A stretch of 35,171 bases of DNA, from positions 1-35,171 of the forward strand of contig CAKUKU010000018.1 in NCBI GenBank assembly GCA_934663775.1, read 5' to 3'. Positions 1-7,266 of the stretch are shown here, piece by piece. The first letter of the stretch is position 1. Each line of letters opens with the position of its first letter. Made by a program: the position numbers and the translations under genes. Below the pieces are notes generated by a model. That model saw only the letters and a program-made list of their open reading frames with translations, ran no database searches and was not told where the DNA came from. The DNA comes from an uncultured Ellagibacter sp. (GTDB lineage: Bacteria; Actinomycetota; Coriobacteriia; Coriobacteriales; Eggerthellaceae).

Positions 1-16
1 GCAAGCTCGGTCGGGC

Positions 17-61
17 GAATTCCTAAAAACGTGCCACTGGCACGTTTTCTTAACGGAATTC
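17..61. terminator. Nested inverted repeat at window start, terminator-like
   Basis: The arms AAAACGTGCC (26-35) and GGCACGTTTT (39-48) pair perfectly around a 3-base loop and run into TTTTCT. An outer pair, GAATTCC (17-23) and GGAATTC (55-61), encloses them. The inner hairpin could end transcription from a gene lying to the left of the window. The stretch after it (about 62-95) contains the T-loop-like string GGTTCGAATCC, but its flanks do not pair as a T-stem, so no tRNA is called here. Confidence 0.4.
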
Positions 62-101
62 CACCTCATCGGTTCGAATCCCCGGGGAGCCCCTGGGATA
101 T

Positions 102-127
102 GAAAAGCCCCCGCGGTTGCGAGGGCT
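102..127 (-). terminator. Terminator downstream of the tRNA-Ser pair
   Basis: Read on the minus strand, AGCCCTCGC, loop AACC and GCGGGGGCT form a 9-bp stem with one T-G pair, followed by TTTTC. It begins 11 bases after the CCA end of tRNA-Ser(CGA) and would terminate a transcript carrying both serine tRNAs. Confidence 0.75.
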
Positions 128-137
128 ATAGTGACTC

Positions 138-230
138 TGGCGGAGGAGGAGGGATTCGAACCCTCGTTACCCGGGTTGCGGGCAAAACGGTTTTCGAGAC
201 CGCCGCATTCAACCACTCTGCCACCCCTCC
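138..230 (-). tRNA. tRNA-Ser (anticodon CGA)
   Basis: The gene reads from 230 down to 138 on the minus strand. A 7-bp acceptor stem (GGAGGGG with CTCCTCC, one G-T pair), discriminator G and encoded CCA are present. The anticodon loop is CTCGAAA, giving CGA, which decodes UCG. The long variable arm is typical of type II serine tRNAs, and the T-loop is TTCGAAT. It lies 64 bases downstream of tRNA-Ser(GGA), with a terminator after it, so the two are probably co-transcribed. Confidence 0.96.
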
Positions 231-294
231 GCTATGGGGTGCGAGGCCAATTGTGCCTCATATGTAAAACGCGCCGAAGCGCGTTACATTTTTC

Positions 295-386
295 TGGCGG
301 AGAGATGGGGATTCGAACCCCAGATACCCTTTTGGGGCATACACGATTTCCAATCGTGCTCCTTCGGCCAGCTCGGACATCTCTCC
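295..386 (-). tRNA. tRNA-Ser (anticodon GGA)
   Basis: The gene reads from 386 down to 295 on the minus strand. The acceptor stem GGAGAGA pairs perfectly with TCTCTCC, followed by discriminator G and encoded CCA. The anticodon loop centres on GGA (decodes UCC and UCU), there is a long variable arm, and the T-loop is TTCGAAT. It is the upstream member of a two-tRNA serine cluster. Confidence 0.96.
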
Positions 387-526
387 GCTTTGCCAATTGC
401 AGCAGCTAAGTATTATACAGAAGACCACGCCCACTCACAAGAAAATTTTTCAAAAACGCAAGAAGCCGCGTTCAAGCAGGTCAAAGGCAGGCAGGCGCCC
501 TCCCGAACGAGCGCCCGTCGCACCTT

Positions 527-1357
527 CTAGTACTCGCTTGTGAGCGAGTAATGCCCCGGCGTCACCTCGGCGACGCTCATCGGCACGTCGAACAGCGACG
601 ACATGGCATCGCTTGTCAGCAGTTCTTCCTTCGAGCCGTCCGCGTGTACCGAGCCGTCCTTGATCAAAAGCAGCCGCTCGATCTCGGGAATGATGTCCTC
701 GGCGTAATGCGTGACCAGCAAGATCGCACGCCCCGACTGCGCGATGGCGCGCATCGACTTGCGAACGTAGTGCATGCCCTGCGGATCGAGGCCCGTGCAC
801 GGCTCGTCGAGCACGACGACGTCGGGGTCGTGGACGAGCGCGCGGGCGAACAGCACGCGGCGCGCCTGCCCGGTGGAAAGCGTCATCACGTCGCGCTCGG
901 CAATCGACGCGACGCCGAGCGTCTCCATGGTCTTGCGGCAGCGCGCGTAGTCGTCTTCGCTCGCGTTCACGCGCTTCGGCACGCCGAGCGAGCCGAACAG
1001 GCCGCCCGCGACCACCTCGATAGCCGGCATGTGCACCGTGATCTGGTCCTGCATCGTCGACGACACGATGCCGAGGCACTTCTTCACGTCCTCGAGCGTC
1101 GCACGCGCGTTGCCGCGGAAAAGCACAGGGGGCTCATCCTGGTAAAGCGGGAGAATCTCGCGTGTGATCAGCTTGATGAAGGTGGATTTACCCGCGCCGT
1201 TCGGTCCGAGCAGCGCCATGCTCTCGCCCTCGGCGAGCTCGAAGGAGCCAACCTTCAAGATGGTTTTGCCCGATCGCTTCACGATCGCGTTGTTCAGGCG
1301 AAGAAAGGGAGGGCGCGAAACCGCTTCACGCCCTCCCAGAAGATGACAATCAGTCAT
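527..1357 (-). CDS. ABC transporter ATP-binding protein
   Basis: A 276-residue single-domain ABC ATPase. Walker A is GPNGAGKS (about 51-58), the signature is LSTGQ (about 160-164), Walker B with the catalytic glutamate is VVVLDEP (about 180-186), and the switch histidine is in LLVTHYAED. The LSTGQARRV signature resembles the ModF/YlmA-like group, which often lacks a linked permease; none is seen here. The ATG at 1357 lies 5 bases past the prsA-like stop codon, suggesting coupling, but a terminator-like hairpin (1301-1337) falls inside the first codons. Translation may therefore begin downstream at a non-ATG codon near PFLRLNN, where I see no clear ribosome site. The transported substrate cannot be told. 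Confidence 0.85.
   Translation of the reverse strand: MTDCHLLGGREAVSRPPFLRLNNAIVKRSGKTILKVGSFELAEGESMALLGPNGAGKSTFIKLITREILPLYQDEPPVLFRGNARATLEDVKKCLGIVSSTMQDQITVHMPAIEVVAGGLFGSLGVPKRVNASEDDYARCRKTMETLGVASIAERDVMTLSTGQARRVLFARALVHDPDVVVLDEPCTGLDPQGMHYVRKSMRAIAQSGRAILLVTHYAEDIIPEIERLLLIKDGSVHADGSKEELLTSDAMSSLFDVPMSVAEVTPGHYSLTSEY
1301..1337 (-). terminator. Terminator-like hairpin inside the 5' end of the ABC ORF
   Basis: On the minus strand GGGAGGGCG (1337-1329), a 13-base loop, CGCCCTCCC (1315-1307) and then TTTCTT form a classical intrinsic terminator. It starts about 26 bases after the stop of the upstream foldase gene. It would end most foldase transcripts and limit expression of the ABC gene, unless the match is fortuitous within coding sequence. 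Confidence 0.5.
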
Positions 1358-1362
1358 ATGGT

Positions 1363-2553
1363 TTATGCAGCTTTCTTGGCATCCGATTCGTCACTCGATG
1401 CAGTATCGCTCGAAGCGGAGGCGGAGTCGCTCGTGGTTGCCTGGCCGTCGCTGGAAGCGCTGCTGCTATCGCTGGAAGCGCTGCCGCCATCGGTGGACGA
1501 CGTGTCGGAAGAGGAATCGTCGGACTGGTACTTCGACAGGTCGAGGTCGTAGGGCAGACCGCTCGGCATGTCCTTGATGTCGATCTCGGCGTTGCTCTTG
1601 GCGTCAGTGAGCCACTGCTGGTAGGCCTTCGACTGGTTCTGCGACTTGAGCGAGCTGCGGAACTGATCGACGAACTCGGTGGGCAGTTGATCGAGGCTCG
1701 TAAGCTCGGAAGGTGCCGTGAACTCGTCGGTGCACTTGATGATGTGGATGCCGTAGCTGCTCGTTACAAGGCCGCTCACCTGGCCCTTCGAAAGATCGGC
1801 AAGACCCGCGGTGTATTCGCTCACAAACGAGTTGAGCTTATCCCAACCCACATCGCCGCCGTTTTGGGCGGAGCTGTCCTTGGAGTAGGTCTTGGCAGCC
1901 TCGGCGAAATCAAGCGTTCCCGCGTTGATCTGGTCGAGCACGCTCTGCGCCGTCGCCTCATCGTCGGAATCGAACAGGATGTGGGAAGAACGCTTTGCGC
2001 CATCGTAGCTGGAAAGATAGGTTTTCGCATAAGAGAGGACGTCCTCATCAGTGGGATCGTCGCCCTCGAACGTCTTCATGAGGCCCTGCTGCAAGAGAGA
2101 GGTCTTTATATTGCTCTTGTACTCGTCCTCGGTCATGTTCACCGACTTGAGGGCTTCCTGCCACTTGTCGTCGGAGGCGTAGTTCGACTTCATCTGGTCA
2201 ACGTAAGACTGCACCTCGTCGTCGCTCACCGTGACGCCCTTTTCCTCGGCACCCTGGATAATCAGCTGCTTGGTCACGAGGGAGTCGATGACCTCTTCGC
2301 GCACCTTCTCGGGCGTGTAGTTGTTCTTGACCAGCCACTGGCCCCACGTGTCCTCGTCGGTCAGGGACATCTGGGTGCGGATGCTCTCCACGGAAGAGGT
2401 GACTTCGTCTTCCTGGATTTCGGCGCCGTTGACGGTCGCCGCGACGCCGCCGGTTGACTTCGAAGAATTGCCCGAGCACGCCGTGATCCCAACAACGCAC
2501 AGCGCAGACAGGCTCACCGCGCAAACGGCCTTAGCGATTGAAGAAGCTTTCAT
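1363..2553 (-). CDS. PrsA/SurA-like peptidyl-prolyl isomerase lipoprotein
   Basis: A 396-residue predicted extracytoplasmic foldase that would help exported proteins fold. The start at 2553 is chosen because AGGGAAGGG lies 4 bases upstream and the protein then opens with a lipoprotein signal peptide (MKASSIAK, hydrophobic core, lipobox GITAC with Cys26). A SurA-like N-terminal chaperone region (about 36-180) precedes a PpiC parvulin domain (about 185-275: SSHILF, GGDVGW, SSYGIHIIK). The last 55 or so residues are a low-complexity Ser/Asp/Thr/Ala tail, which may act as a wall-spanning linker or a disordered segment. A longer reading frame extends upstream but would bury the signal peptide. Confidence 0.9.
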   Translation of the reverse strand: MKASSIAKAVCAVSLSALCVVGITACSGNSSKSTGGVAATVNGAEIQEDEVTSSVESIRTQMSLTDEDTWGQWLVKNNYTPEKVREEVIDSLVTKQLIIQGAEEKGVTVSDDEVQSYVDQMKSNYASDDKWQEALKSVNMTEDEYKSNIKTSLLQQGLMKTFEGDDPTDEDVLSYAKTYLSSYDGAKRSSHILFDSDDEATAQSVLDQINAGTLDFAEAAKTYSKDSSAQNGGDVGWDKLNSFVSEYTAGLADLSKGQVSGLVTSSYGIHIIKCTDEFTAPSELTSLDQLPTEFVDQFRSSLKSQNQSKAYQQWLTDAKSNAEIDIKDMPSGLPYDLDLSKYQSDDSSSDTSSTDGGSASSDSSSASSDGQATTSDSASASSDTASSDESDAKKAA

Positions 2554-2730
2554 AGAACCCTTCCCTAAGTGAAAAGCATGCGTAACGGCTCGGTAAAATC
2601 GCACTTGAGAAGCCGATTCCGCATGAGGTGAAATGCTGCGGTGTATTTTCGCACAGGAATATTTGAAAAGACGGAGCCGCACAATTTGCCCACTTTCGTT
2701 TCACAGAACAATGGCGGCCCCGGGGGGCCT

Positions 2731-3195
2731 TTACGCTTCGGCCATGGCGGCTTTGAAGTCGATGATCTTCTCGCGGCACTCGTCGCAGTTGGTGCCGAGC
2801 ATCTGCACGGCGAGGATAGCGGCGTTCTTCGCGCCGTTGATGGCAACGCAGGCCACCGGCACGCCGGAGGGCATCTGGACCATGGACAAAAGCGAGTCGA
2901 GGCCGCCGAGATCGCTCGTCTTCATGGGGACGGCGATGACCGGGTCGGGCGTGTAAGCTGCAACGACGCCGCCAAGATGCGCCGCCTTGCCCGCTGCCGC
3001 GATGATCACCTTGATGCCGCGCTCGTGCGCTGTGGACGCCCATTCGTGCACTTCGAGCGGCTTGCGGTGGGCGCTCGCCACCTTCACCTCGTAGGAGATG
3101 CCGAACTCGTCGAGCTGCTGCATGCACGGCTCCATCGCCGGCATGTCGGATTTGCTGCCCATGATAATGCCCACAACGGGCTTTTCATCTGCCAT
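2731..3195 (-). CDS. purE: N5-carboxyaminoimidazole ribonucleotide mutase (class I PurE)
   Basis: A 154-residue cytoplasmic enzyme that converts N5-CAIR to CAIR in de novo purine synthesis. The GSKSD phosphate-binding loop (13-17), SAHRKP with the catalytic histidine (His43) and GKAAHLGG (69-76) are all intact, and the length is normal for class I PurE. The ATG at 3195 has AAAGG 7 bases upstream; an in-frame GTG at 3210 overlaps that site and is less likely. A good -10 (TATACT, minus strand, 3241-3236) lies just upstream but has no clear -35. It stands alone without purK, which class I PurE normally needs and which must lie elsewhere. Confidence 0.95.
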   Translation of the reverse strand: MADEKPVVGIIMGSKSDMPAMEPCMQQLDEFGISYEVKVASAHRKPLEVHEWASTAHERGIKVIIAAAGKAAHLGGVVAAYTPDPVIAVPMKTSDLGGLDSLLSMVQMPSGVPVACVAINGAKNAAILAVQMLGTNCDECREKIIDFKAAMAEA

Positions 3196-3402
3196 GACAA
3201 GACCTTTCACGCGTCTTATTTCACTTGCGATTCCCAGTATACGCGCGAGATTGCGGCGAACGGCGAGGCGGAGAGGATAACGCGGAGTCTGCGCAAAGGG
3301 GCAGGTTCGCGACGACGCGTTTGCGGGGCGAGGCTGGATTTGGCGACAGCAAGCTCGTGGGACTAGGCTACGCTGGCGAGAGCGGTGCCAGGCGGCGTTT
3401 TC

Positions 3403-3807
3403 CTAACTCGCAGCCGCGCGCGTCAAGCGGACAATGGCCTCGTAGCCAGAGCGCCCGCGCACGAACTCCTCCGTCAAATCGAGCAGGGGAATGTCCTCGG
3501 GAACGACGATCGAAGGGTTCTGCTTGAGGATTTCAATGCGCGGAACATGGCAGTTGAACAGGCGACATACCTGCGGGCGCGCCTCCCAGATCATGCAGCC
3601 GCCTTCAGGGGACTGCAGCGGGCAGCGCTCGCCTTTGCGGTCGATCGGGCGCACGTGCTTGCGTTCGATGCACTCGTGCATGGCGTCGAGCTCTTCGGGC
3701 GTGATGGCCAGCACGTTCAACCCGCAACACTGCCCGCAACAAGTGCAATCGGGGTAACTATTATCGCCGTCGAAGCGCAACGGCTCGTCGTTCGGGGTGA
3801 TCTTCAT
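3403..3807 (-). CDS. YkgJ-family cysteine-cluster protein
   Basis: A 134-residue protein with a dense N-terminal cysteine cluster (Cys21, 23, 24, 27 and 28 in DCTCCGQCCGL) and further cysteines in GERCPLQ, GGCMIW and QVCRLFNC. This is the pattern of the YkgJ/UPF0153 family, predicted to bind an iron-sulfur cluster or zinc; the biochemical role is unknown. The start at 3807 is preceded by AGAAGG at a normal distance; an upstream in-frame methionine at 3906 lacks a comparable site. The gene is monocistronic, with about 200 bases to purE and about 265 bases to the sirtuin gene. Confidence 0.85.
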   Translation of the reverse strand: MKITPNDEPLRFDGDNSYPDCTCCGQCCGLNVLAITPEELDAMHECIERKHVRPIDRKGERCPLQSPEGGCMIWEARPQVCRLFNCHVPRIEILKQNPSIVVPEDIPLLDLTEEFVRGRSGYEAIVRLTRAAAS

Positions 3808-3975
3808 GGCTTGCCTTCTGATGGAACTCGCGAATGGGACTCGTCTTTTGTTCGATGATAGCGCTCGTTGCGCTATGCAAGTATTTCGTTGTCGCAACAT
3901 CGACAAGCGGTCTGGAAGCGCGGGGAAGCGAGAGGAGGAAGTCGGCTAGAAGACGAAACGAGGCACGGCCCACCA

Positions 3976-3993
3976 CTTCAACATGGGAAACGC
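3976..3993 (+). repeat. Left copy of 18-bp direct repeat flanking the accessory cassette
   Basis: The 18 bases CTTCAACATGGGAAACGC recur exactly at 7267-7284, and both copies are followed two bases later by AGAAT. This copy lies in the gap between the YkgJ gene and the 3' end of the sirtuin gene. The pair encloses the four-gene HxlR/SnoaL/PNPOx-Fd/sirtuin cassette. The rest of the 3808-4072 interval shows no gene or other clear signal. Confidence 0.8.
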
Positions 3994-4072
3994 CCAGAAT
4001 CGGGTGTCCGTTCGCCAAGAAGTAGCAGAATGGCCTGCGGTGCCGAGGGATGATTTCCGCTTTGCCAGTTAA

Positions 4073-4996
4073 TCAGACTAAAATGTTTTGGATTAATTCG
4101 TCTATATCGTCATCCACGAGAATGCTCCTACCCGCAATGGTGGTCGGAGCGCACGCCCCTCCTATGTTCACGCAGGCGTACGTCGCATGGCCATTCCGAC
4201 TCACGGCGTTCCAGAAGGGGTATTTGATGATGATGGGCGTGTTGTCCCCGACGCCCAGCTCCAAATACAGGACGCGATCGCCGGAGTGTGCCTCGCAGAA
4301 CGCGCGGTAGCGGGAAGCCGCCTCGTGCCATCCGCGGTCCTCGCAGAAAGTTCCGTCGACACGCAGGTTGGGGACCATAGGCGCCCCGCAGTGTGGGCAG
4401 CGGGGAACGAGCTCGCTCGGCACCCGCTGGTCTTTCTGGCGGCTCGCCATCTCGCGGACCCGCCGTTCGTTGTCGTACGTCTCGCCGGAGCAGTTGCGGG
4501 CGCACTGGAACAAGCCGTAGTCCCCCTGCGTGTAGAACAGCCGCGCCTTGTCGAACCCCGCCAGCTGGAACTGGTGGTCAACGTTGGTGGTGAGGACGAA
4601 GTAGTCTCGCCCTTCGAGGATGCGCAGGAGGTTGAGATAGGGTTTGCCGGCCCCCGCCTCGTAGCGGTTGAGCAGGATGGCTCGGCTCCACCACGCCCAG
4701 TAGGTCTCCAGATCGGGAAAGGGATGGAACCCGCCCGAGTACATGTCGGCTATCCCGAACCGGTCGCGGAAGTCCGCGAAGTTCTCGTCGAAGCGCTTGC
4801 CAGAATAGGAGAAACCCGCCGCGGCGGAGAGCCCGGCGCCTGCGCCTACCAGGACGGCGTCGCACTCGTCGAGTTCCCGCCTCATCGCCTCTGCCGCTTC
4901 TTCCGCCGTCGCGTCGGCCCCGCGCACGAGGGCCGCGCTCCGCTTGGCGCGCGCATACCCGCCGCCGGCGAACAAGTTAGATGAAAAGAATGTCAC
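4073..4996 (-). CDS. SirTM-like (class M) Sir2 family NAD-dependent protein
   Basis: A 307-residue Sir2-fold protein. The NAD-binding GAGAGLS (51-57), TTNVD (136-140) and a zinc site with Cys165, Cys169, Cys200 and Cys203 are present. The usual catalytic histidine motif is replaced by YTQGDYG (Gln157), a hallmark I associate with the macrodomain-linked SirTM group, which ADP-ribosylates lipoylated carrier proteins. No macrodomain, GcvH-like or LplA gene is nearby, so the target is open. The start is GTG at 4996 with GAGAGG 7 bases upstream. It is the last gene of an apparent SnoaL / PNPOx-Fd / sirtuin operon. Automated pipelines would call it a deacetylase, but the missing histidine argues against ordinary deacetylation. 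Confidence 0.88.
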   Translation of the reverse strand: MTFFSSNLFAGGGYARAKRSAALVRGADATAEEAAEAMRRELDECDAVLVGAGAGLSAAAGFSYSGKRFDENFADFRDRFGIADMYSGGFHPFPDLETYWAWWSRAILLNRYEAGAGKPYLNLLRILEGRDYFVLTTNVDHQFQLAGFDKARLFYTQGDYGLFQCARNCSGETYDNERRVREMASRQKDQRVPSELVPRCPHCGAPMVPNLRVDGTFCEDRGWHEAASRYRAFCEAHSGDRVLYLELGVGDNTPIIIKYPFWNAVSRNGHATYACVNIGGACAPTTIAGRSILVDDDIDELIQNILV

Positions 4997-5017
4997 GGTA
5001 GATCCTCTCGTCCGATT

Positions 5018-5794
5018 CTAGGAAGACGTCGAACACCACGTGGATGCCCGATTCCCTCTCGTCCAGCCATCCGCGCACCCTGCGGAACGAAATATCGCGC
5101 CGTGCGGACACGCCTCTTCGCACAACCCGCAACGCAGACATGCCCCCTGGTCGATCCCAAACGTCCCGTTTTCGGCACGCACGACGCAGCCTTGCGGGCA
5201 AACGGCGGCGCACACGCCGCAGCCCTCGCACCCTTCCGAAACCTTGAACACGCCTTTCGCGTCCAAAGAGGCGCGGCCTATGGCGAACGGCACCCTCACG
5301 ATGGGCTTCTGGCCGAGGTCGAAGTACTCGCCGCTCCCGTCCTCGATGTAGAAGACCTCGCAGGCGTAGCGGGACTCGGCAGGATACAGCTGGTCCATGG
5401 AGGGGTTCAGCTCGAACATCCGGTCGACGAGCGCTTTCTGCTCCCCGTCGGCGGCGCGGACCGCCCGCCCCCGCAGCCTGCACGTCCTGAAGTCCGTCGT
5501 CTGCCCGACGATGGCGACGACAGGGTTGCGCAGGATCTCTCTGTAAAACTCTTTGCCGCGAGGCGCGAGGAAGAAAAGCCTTCCATCCTCGACGTGCATC
5601 ACGTCTATCACGCGGACGGCGGGAAGCCCCTCGGCGTCGACCGTCGCGAACGAGCAGTCCCTAATGCGCCTCAGGAAGCGCAGGCAGTACCCGGCGTCTA
5701 TCTGCTCGGCGCCGGCAACGGGGATGCGATCGGATGCCGCCAGGCCGAAACCGCCTCGCGCTCCCTGCCCTTGCCATGCCCTCTCCCAGCCCAT
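5018..5794 (-). CDS. Pyridoxamine 5'-phosphate oxidase-like flavoprotein fused to a 2[4Fe-4S] ferredoxin
   Basis: A 258-residue fusion. Residues about 35-165 form a PNPOx-like split-barrel domain (FATVDAEGLPAVRVID, LFFLAPRGKEFYREI) expected to bind FMN or a related flavin. Residues 189-229 form a bacterial ferredoxin domain with two complete CxxCxxCxxxC(P/E) motifs (Cys189, 192, 195, 199 and Cys219, 222, 225, 229). It probably moves electrons between ferredoxin clusters and a flavin-bound substrate. The ATG at 5794 has GGAGGCAGGAG directly upstream. The last ~23 residues (after GAIF) look unlike coding sequence, whereas the -1 frame continues plausibly to 4977, overlapping the sirtuin start, so a frameshift near 5097 is possible. 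Confidence 0.88.
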   Translation of the reverse strand: MGWERAWQGQGARGGFGLAASDRIPVAGAEQIDAGYCLRFLRRIRDCSFATVDAEGLPAVRVIDVMHVEDGRLFFLAPRGKEFYREILRNPVVAIVGQTTDFRTCRLRGRAVRAADGEQKALVDRMFELNPSMDQLYPAESRYACEVFYIEDGSGEYFDLGQKPIVRVPFAIGRASLDAKGVFKVSEGCEGCGVCAAVCPQGCVVRAENGTFGIDQGACLRCGLCEEACPHGAIFRSAGCADGWTRGNRASTWCSTSS

Positions 5795-5869
5795 CTCCTG
5801 CCTCCTCGCGATCGGCCGCGACGCCTCTCGCAGAGGACGCCGCGGCGTTTGCCCTGTTCTGTTGCGGTG

Positions 5870-6643
5870 CTAGAACTTGCCGTTTTCGTTCTGCCAGTCG
5901 GCCGGGTCGGCGATGGTCTCCATGACGTCCCAGTGTTCCGCGACCTTGCCGTCTTCCACGCGCCAGAGGTCGTAGTACGACGTGGGCTTACCGCCGAAGG
6001 TGCCCTCGCTCACGCCCAGGACGAAGTTGCCCTGCGCGAGAACCTGGTGGGTCCTATCGTAGATCATCTGAATGCCGTCCGCGGCGAGCGCCTCGAGCGC
6101 GGCCCCCAGACCGGAGAGCCCGTCGGCGATTCCAGTGTTGTGCTGGAGGTAGGCGTCGCCCGCGAAGTACTCCGGGGTCTTCTCGGGGCGCTTCCCCTGC
6201 ATGACGTCTTCGAGAAACGCCTCGATGAGGGCTCGGTTCTCCTCTGTCTTGTCGAGCTCGGAGACTTCGGTGGTGCCGTCGGTCTGCGTGCGGCCGGAGG
6301 GGTTTGGTCCGGCAACATTGGCGAGGTTGTCCCAGTGCTCGGCGATGAGCCCCTGGCCGTTGAAGCGGAAGATGTCGAAGGCGACCTGCTCGCCGGCCCC
6401 CGCGAAGTTGTAGACGCTCTGCAGAAACACCTTGTCGCCGTCTTCGAACGCGCGAACGTTTCTCACCGTCGTCTTGGCGGGCGCGGAGGCCAGGTACTCC
6501 ACGGACCCGACGAACGCGTCGCGGCCCGTGCCGTAGGCGAGATTGTGCTGAATGTAGCCCTCGTCGAGGAGGCTTGCCGCCAGCTCTGCGTCTCCGGTGG
6601 CGAACGTGCCGATGAGGTCGAGCGCTTTCTGGATGTTGCTCAT
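5870..6643 (-). CDS. Tandem SnoaL-like (NTF2-fold) protein
   Basis: A 257-residue protein made of two SnoaL-like halves. Each half has the IQHN/LQHN motif (about 32-34 and 167-169) and a closing AEHWD motif (about 101-105 and 236-240). The NTF2 fold binds small hydrophobic ligands, and family members catalyse aldol-type, hydration or isomerisation chemistry; the substrate here is unknown. The ATG at 6643 follows AAAGGAACGGAA. It is the first gene of the minus-strand operon, 75 bases ahead of the PNPOx-Fd gene, and is divergent from an HxlR regulator. Confidence 0.88.
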   Translation of the reverse strand: MSNIQKALDLIGTFATGDAELAASLLDEGYIQHNLAYGTGRDAFVGSVEYLASAPAKTTVRNVRAFEDGDKVFLQSVYNFAGAGEQVAFDIFRFNGQGLIAEHWDNLANVAGPNPSGRTQTDGTTEVSELDKTEENRALIEAFLEDVMQGKRPEKTPEYFAGDAYLQHNTGIADGLSGLGAALEALAADGIQMIYDRTHQVLAQGNFVLGVSEGTFGGKPTSYYDLWRVEDGKVAEHWDVMETIADPADWQNENGKF

Positions 6644-6729
6644 TTCCGTTCCTTTCCTTGCGGTTCTGCGGCCCTTCTCGCCGCTTGCTTGGCTTCATGG
6701 TAAAATCTGTGGTGCAAATAGAAAAGTAG

Positions 6730-6755
6730 GCACTATTAAGTGCTGTAGGTACCTA
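6730..6755. promoter_or_regulatory. Putative HxlR operator in the divergent intergenic region
   Basis: The 143-base gap between the SnoaL and HxlR genes holds two adjacent dyads: GCACT-ATTA-AGTGC (6730-6743) and the perfect 10-bp palindrome TAGGTACCTA (6746-6755). HxlR dimers bind such short dyads, and the family often controls the divergent neighbour. No convincing -35/-10 pair could be assigned on either strand. Confidence 0.5.
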
Positions 6756-6786
6756 TTAGTAACCATGAATGAACAGGTGATATGCA

Positions 6787-7161
6787 GTGAGCGACGACGG
6801 AATCAGCTATACCGAGTATCGCAATGACGAGCTCCCCAAGAGAAGCGACCTCCCCGTCTGCCCAGTGGAGACCTGCGTGTCCCTGATCGGCAGCAAGTGG
6901 AAGTTGCTCATAATGCGGGACCTGCTCCTGAATGGCTCGATGCGGTTCAAGGCCCTCCAGCGCAGCGTCGGGGGCGTCTCCCAGAAGGTCCTTACCACGA
7001 ACCTGCGCAGCATGGAAGACGCGGGGCTCGTCGTGAGGAGGGTCTACGCGGAGGTCCCACCCCGCGTCGAGTACTCTCTCACGGAGCTGGGCCAAAGCTT
7101 GAGGCCCATCATGGATTCCATGTGGACTTGGGGGGAATCGTACCAGGCTTTAGCGAAGTGA
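6787..7161 (+). CDS. HxlR-family winged-helix transcriptional regulator
   Basis: A 124-residue DNA-binding protein. The HxlR hallmark CPVETCVSLIGSKWKLLIMRDL (split around residues 25-46) is followed by the recognition region (FKALQRSVGGVSQKVLTTNLRSMEDAGLV) and the wing (VPPRVEYSLTELG). Cys25 in the conserved N-terminal CPVE motif is the residue that senses quinones, diamide or aldehydes in relatives such as YodB, QsrR and HypR; Cys30 is a second candidate. The start is GTG at 6787 with AGGTGA upstream. It is divergent from the SnoaL / PNPOx-Fd / sirtuin operon and is its likely regulator. Confidence 0.92.
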   Translation: MSDDGISYTEYRNDELPKRSDLPVCPVETCVSLIGSKWKLLIMRDLLLNGSMRFKALQRSVGGVSQKVLTTNLRSMEDAGLVVRRVYAEVPPRVEYSLTELGQSLRPIMDSMWTWGESYQALAK

Positions 7162-7266
7162 TGTCTTCCTTCCCTTTTCTTCTGGCTTACCCAGATGCCC
7201 GCCAATGAAGCAAGCGCCGCTGCATCGGCAGGCTCGTCTCGAGGTTCATGGAGGACGCGAATCAAC

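Noticed and set aside
71..95. Possible tRNA (including tRNA-Sec) at the left edge
   Set aside because: The T-loop-like string has only two pairable flanking bases, no acceptor stem, no TCA anticodon loop and no CCA, so it cannot be called a tRNA.
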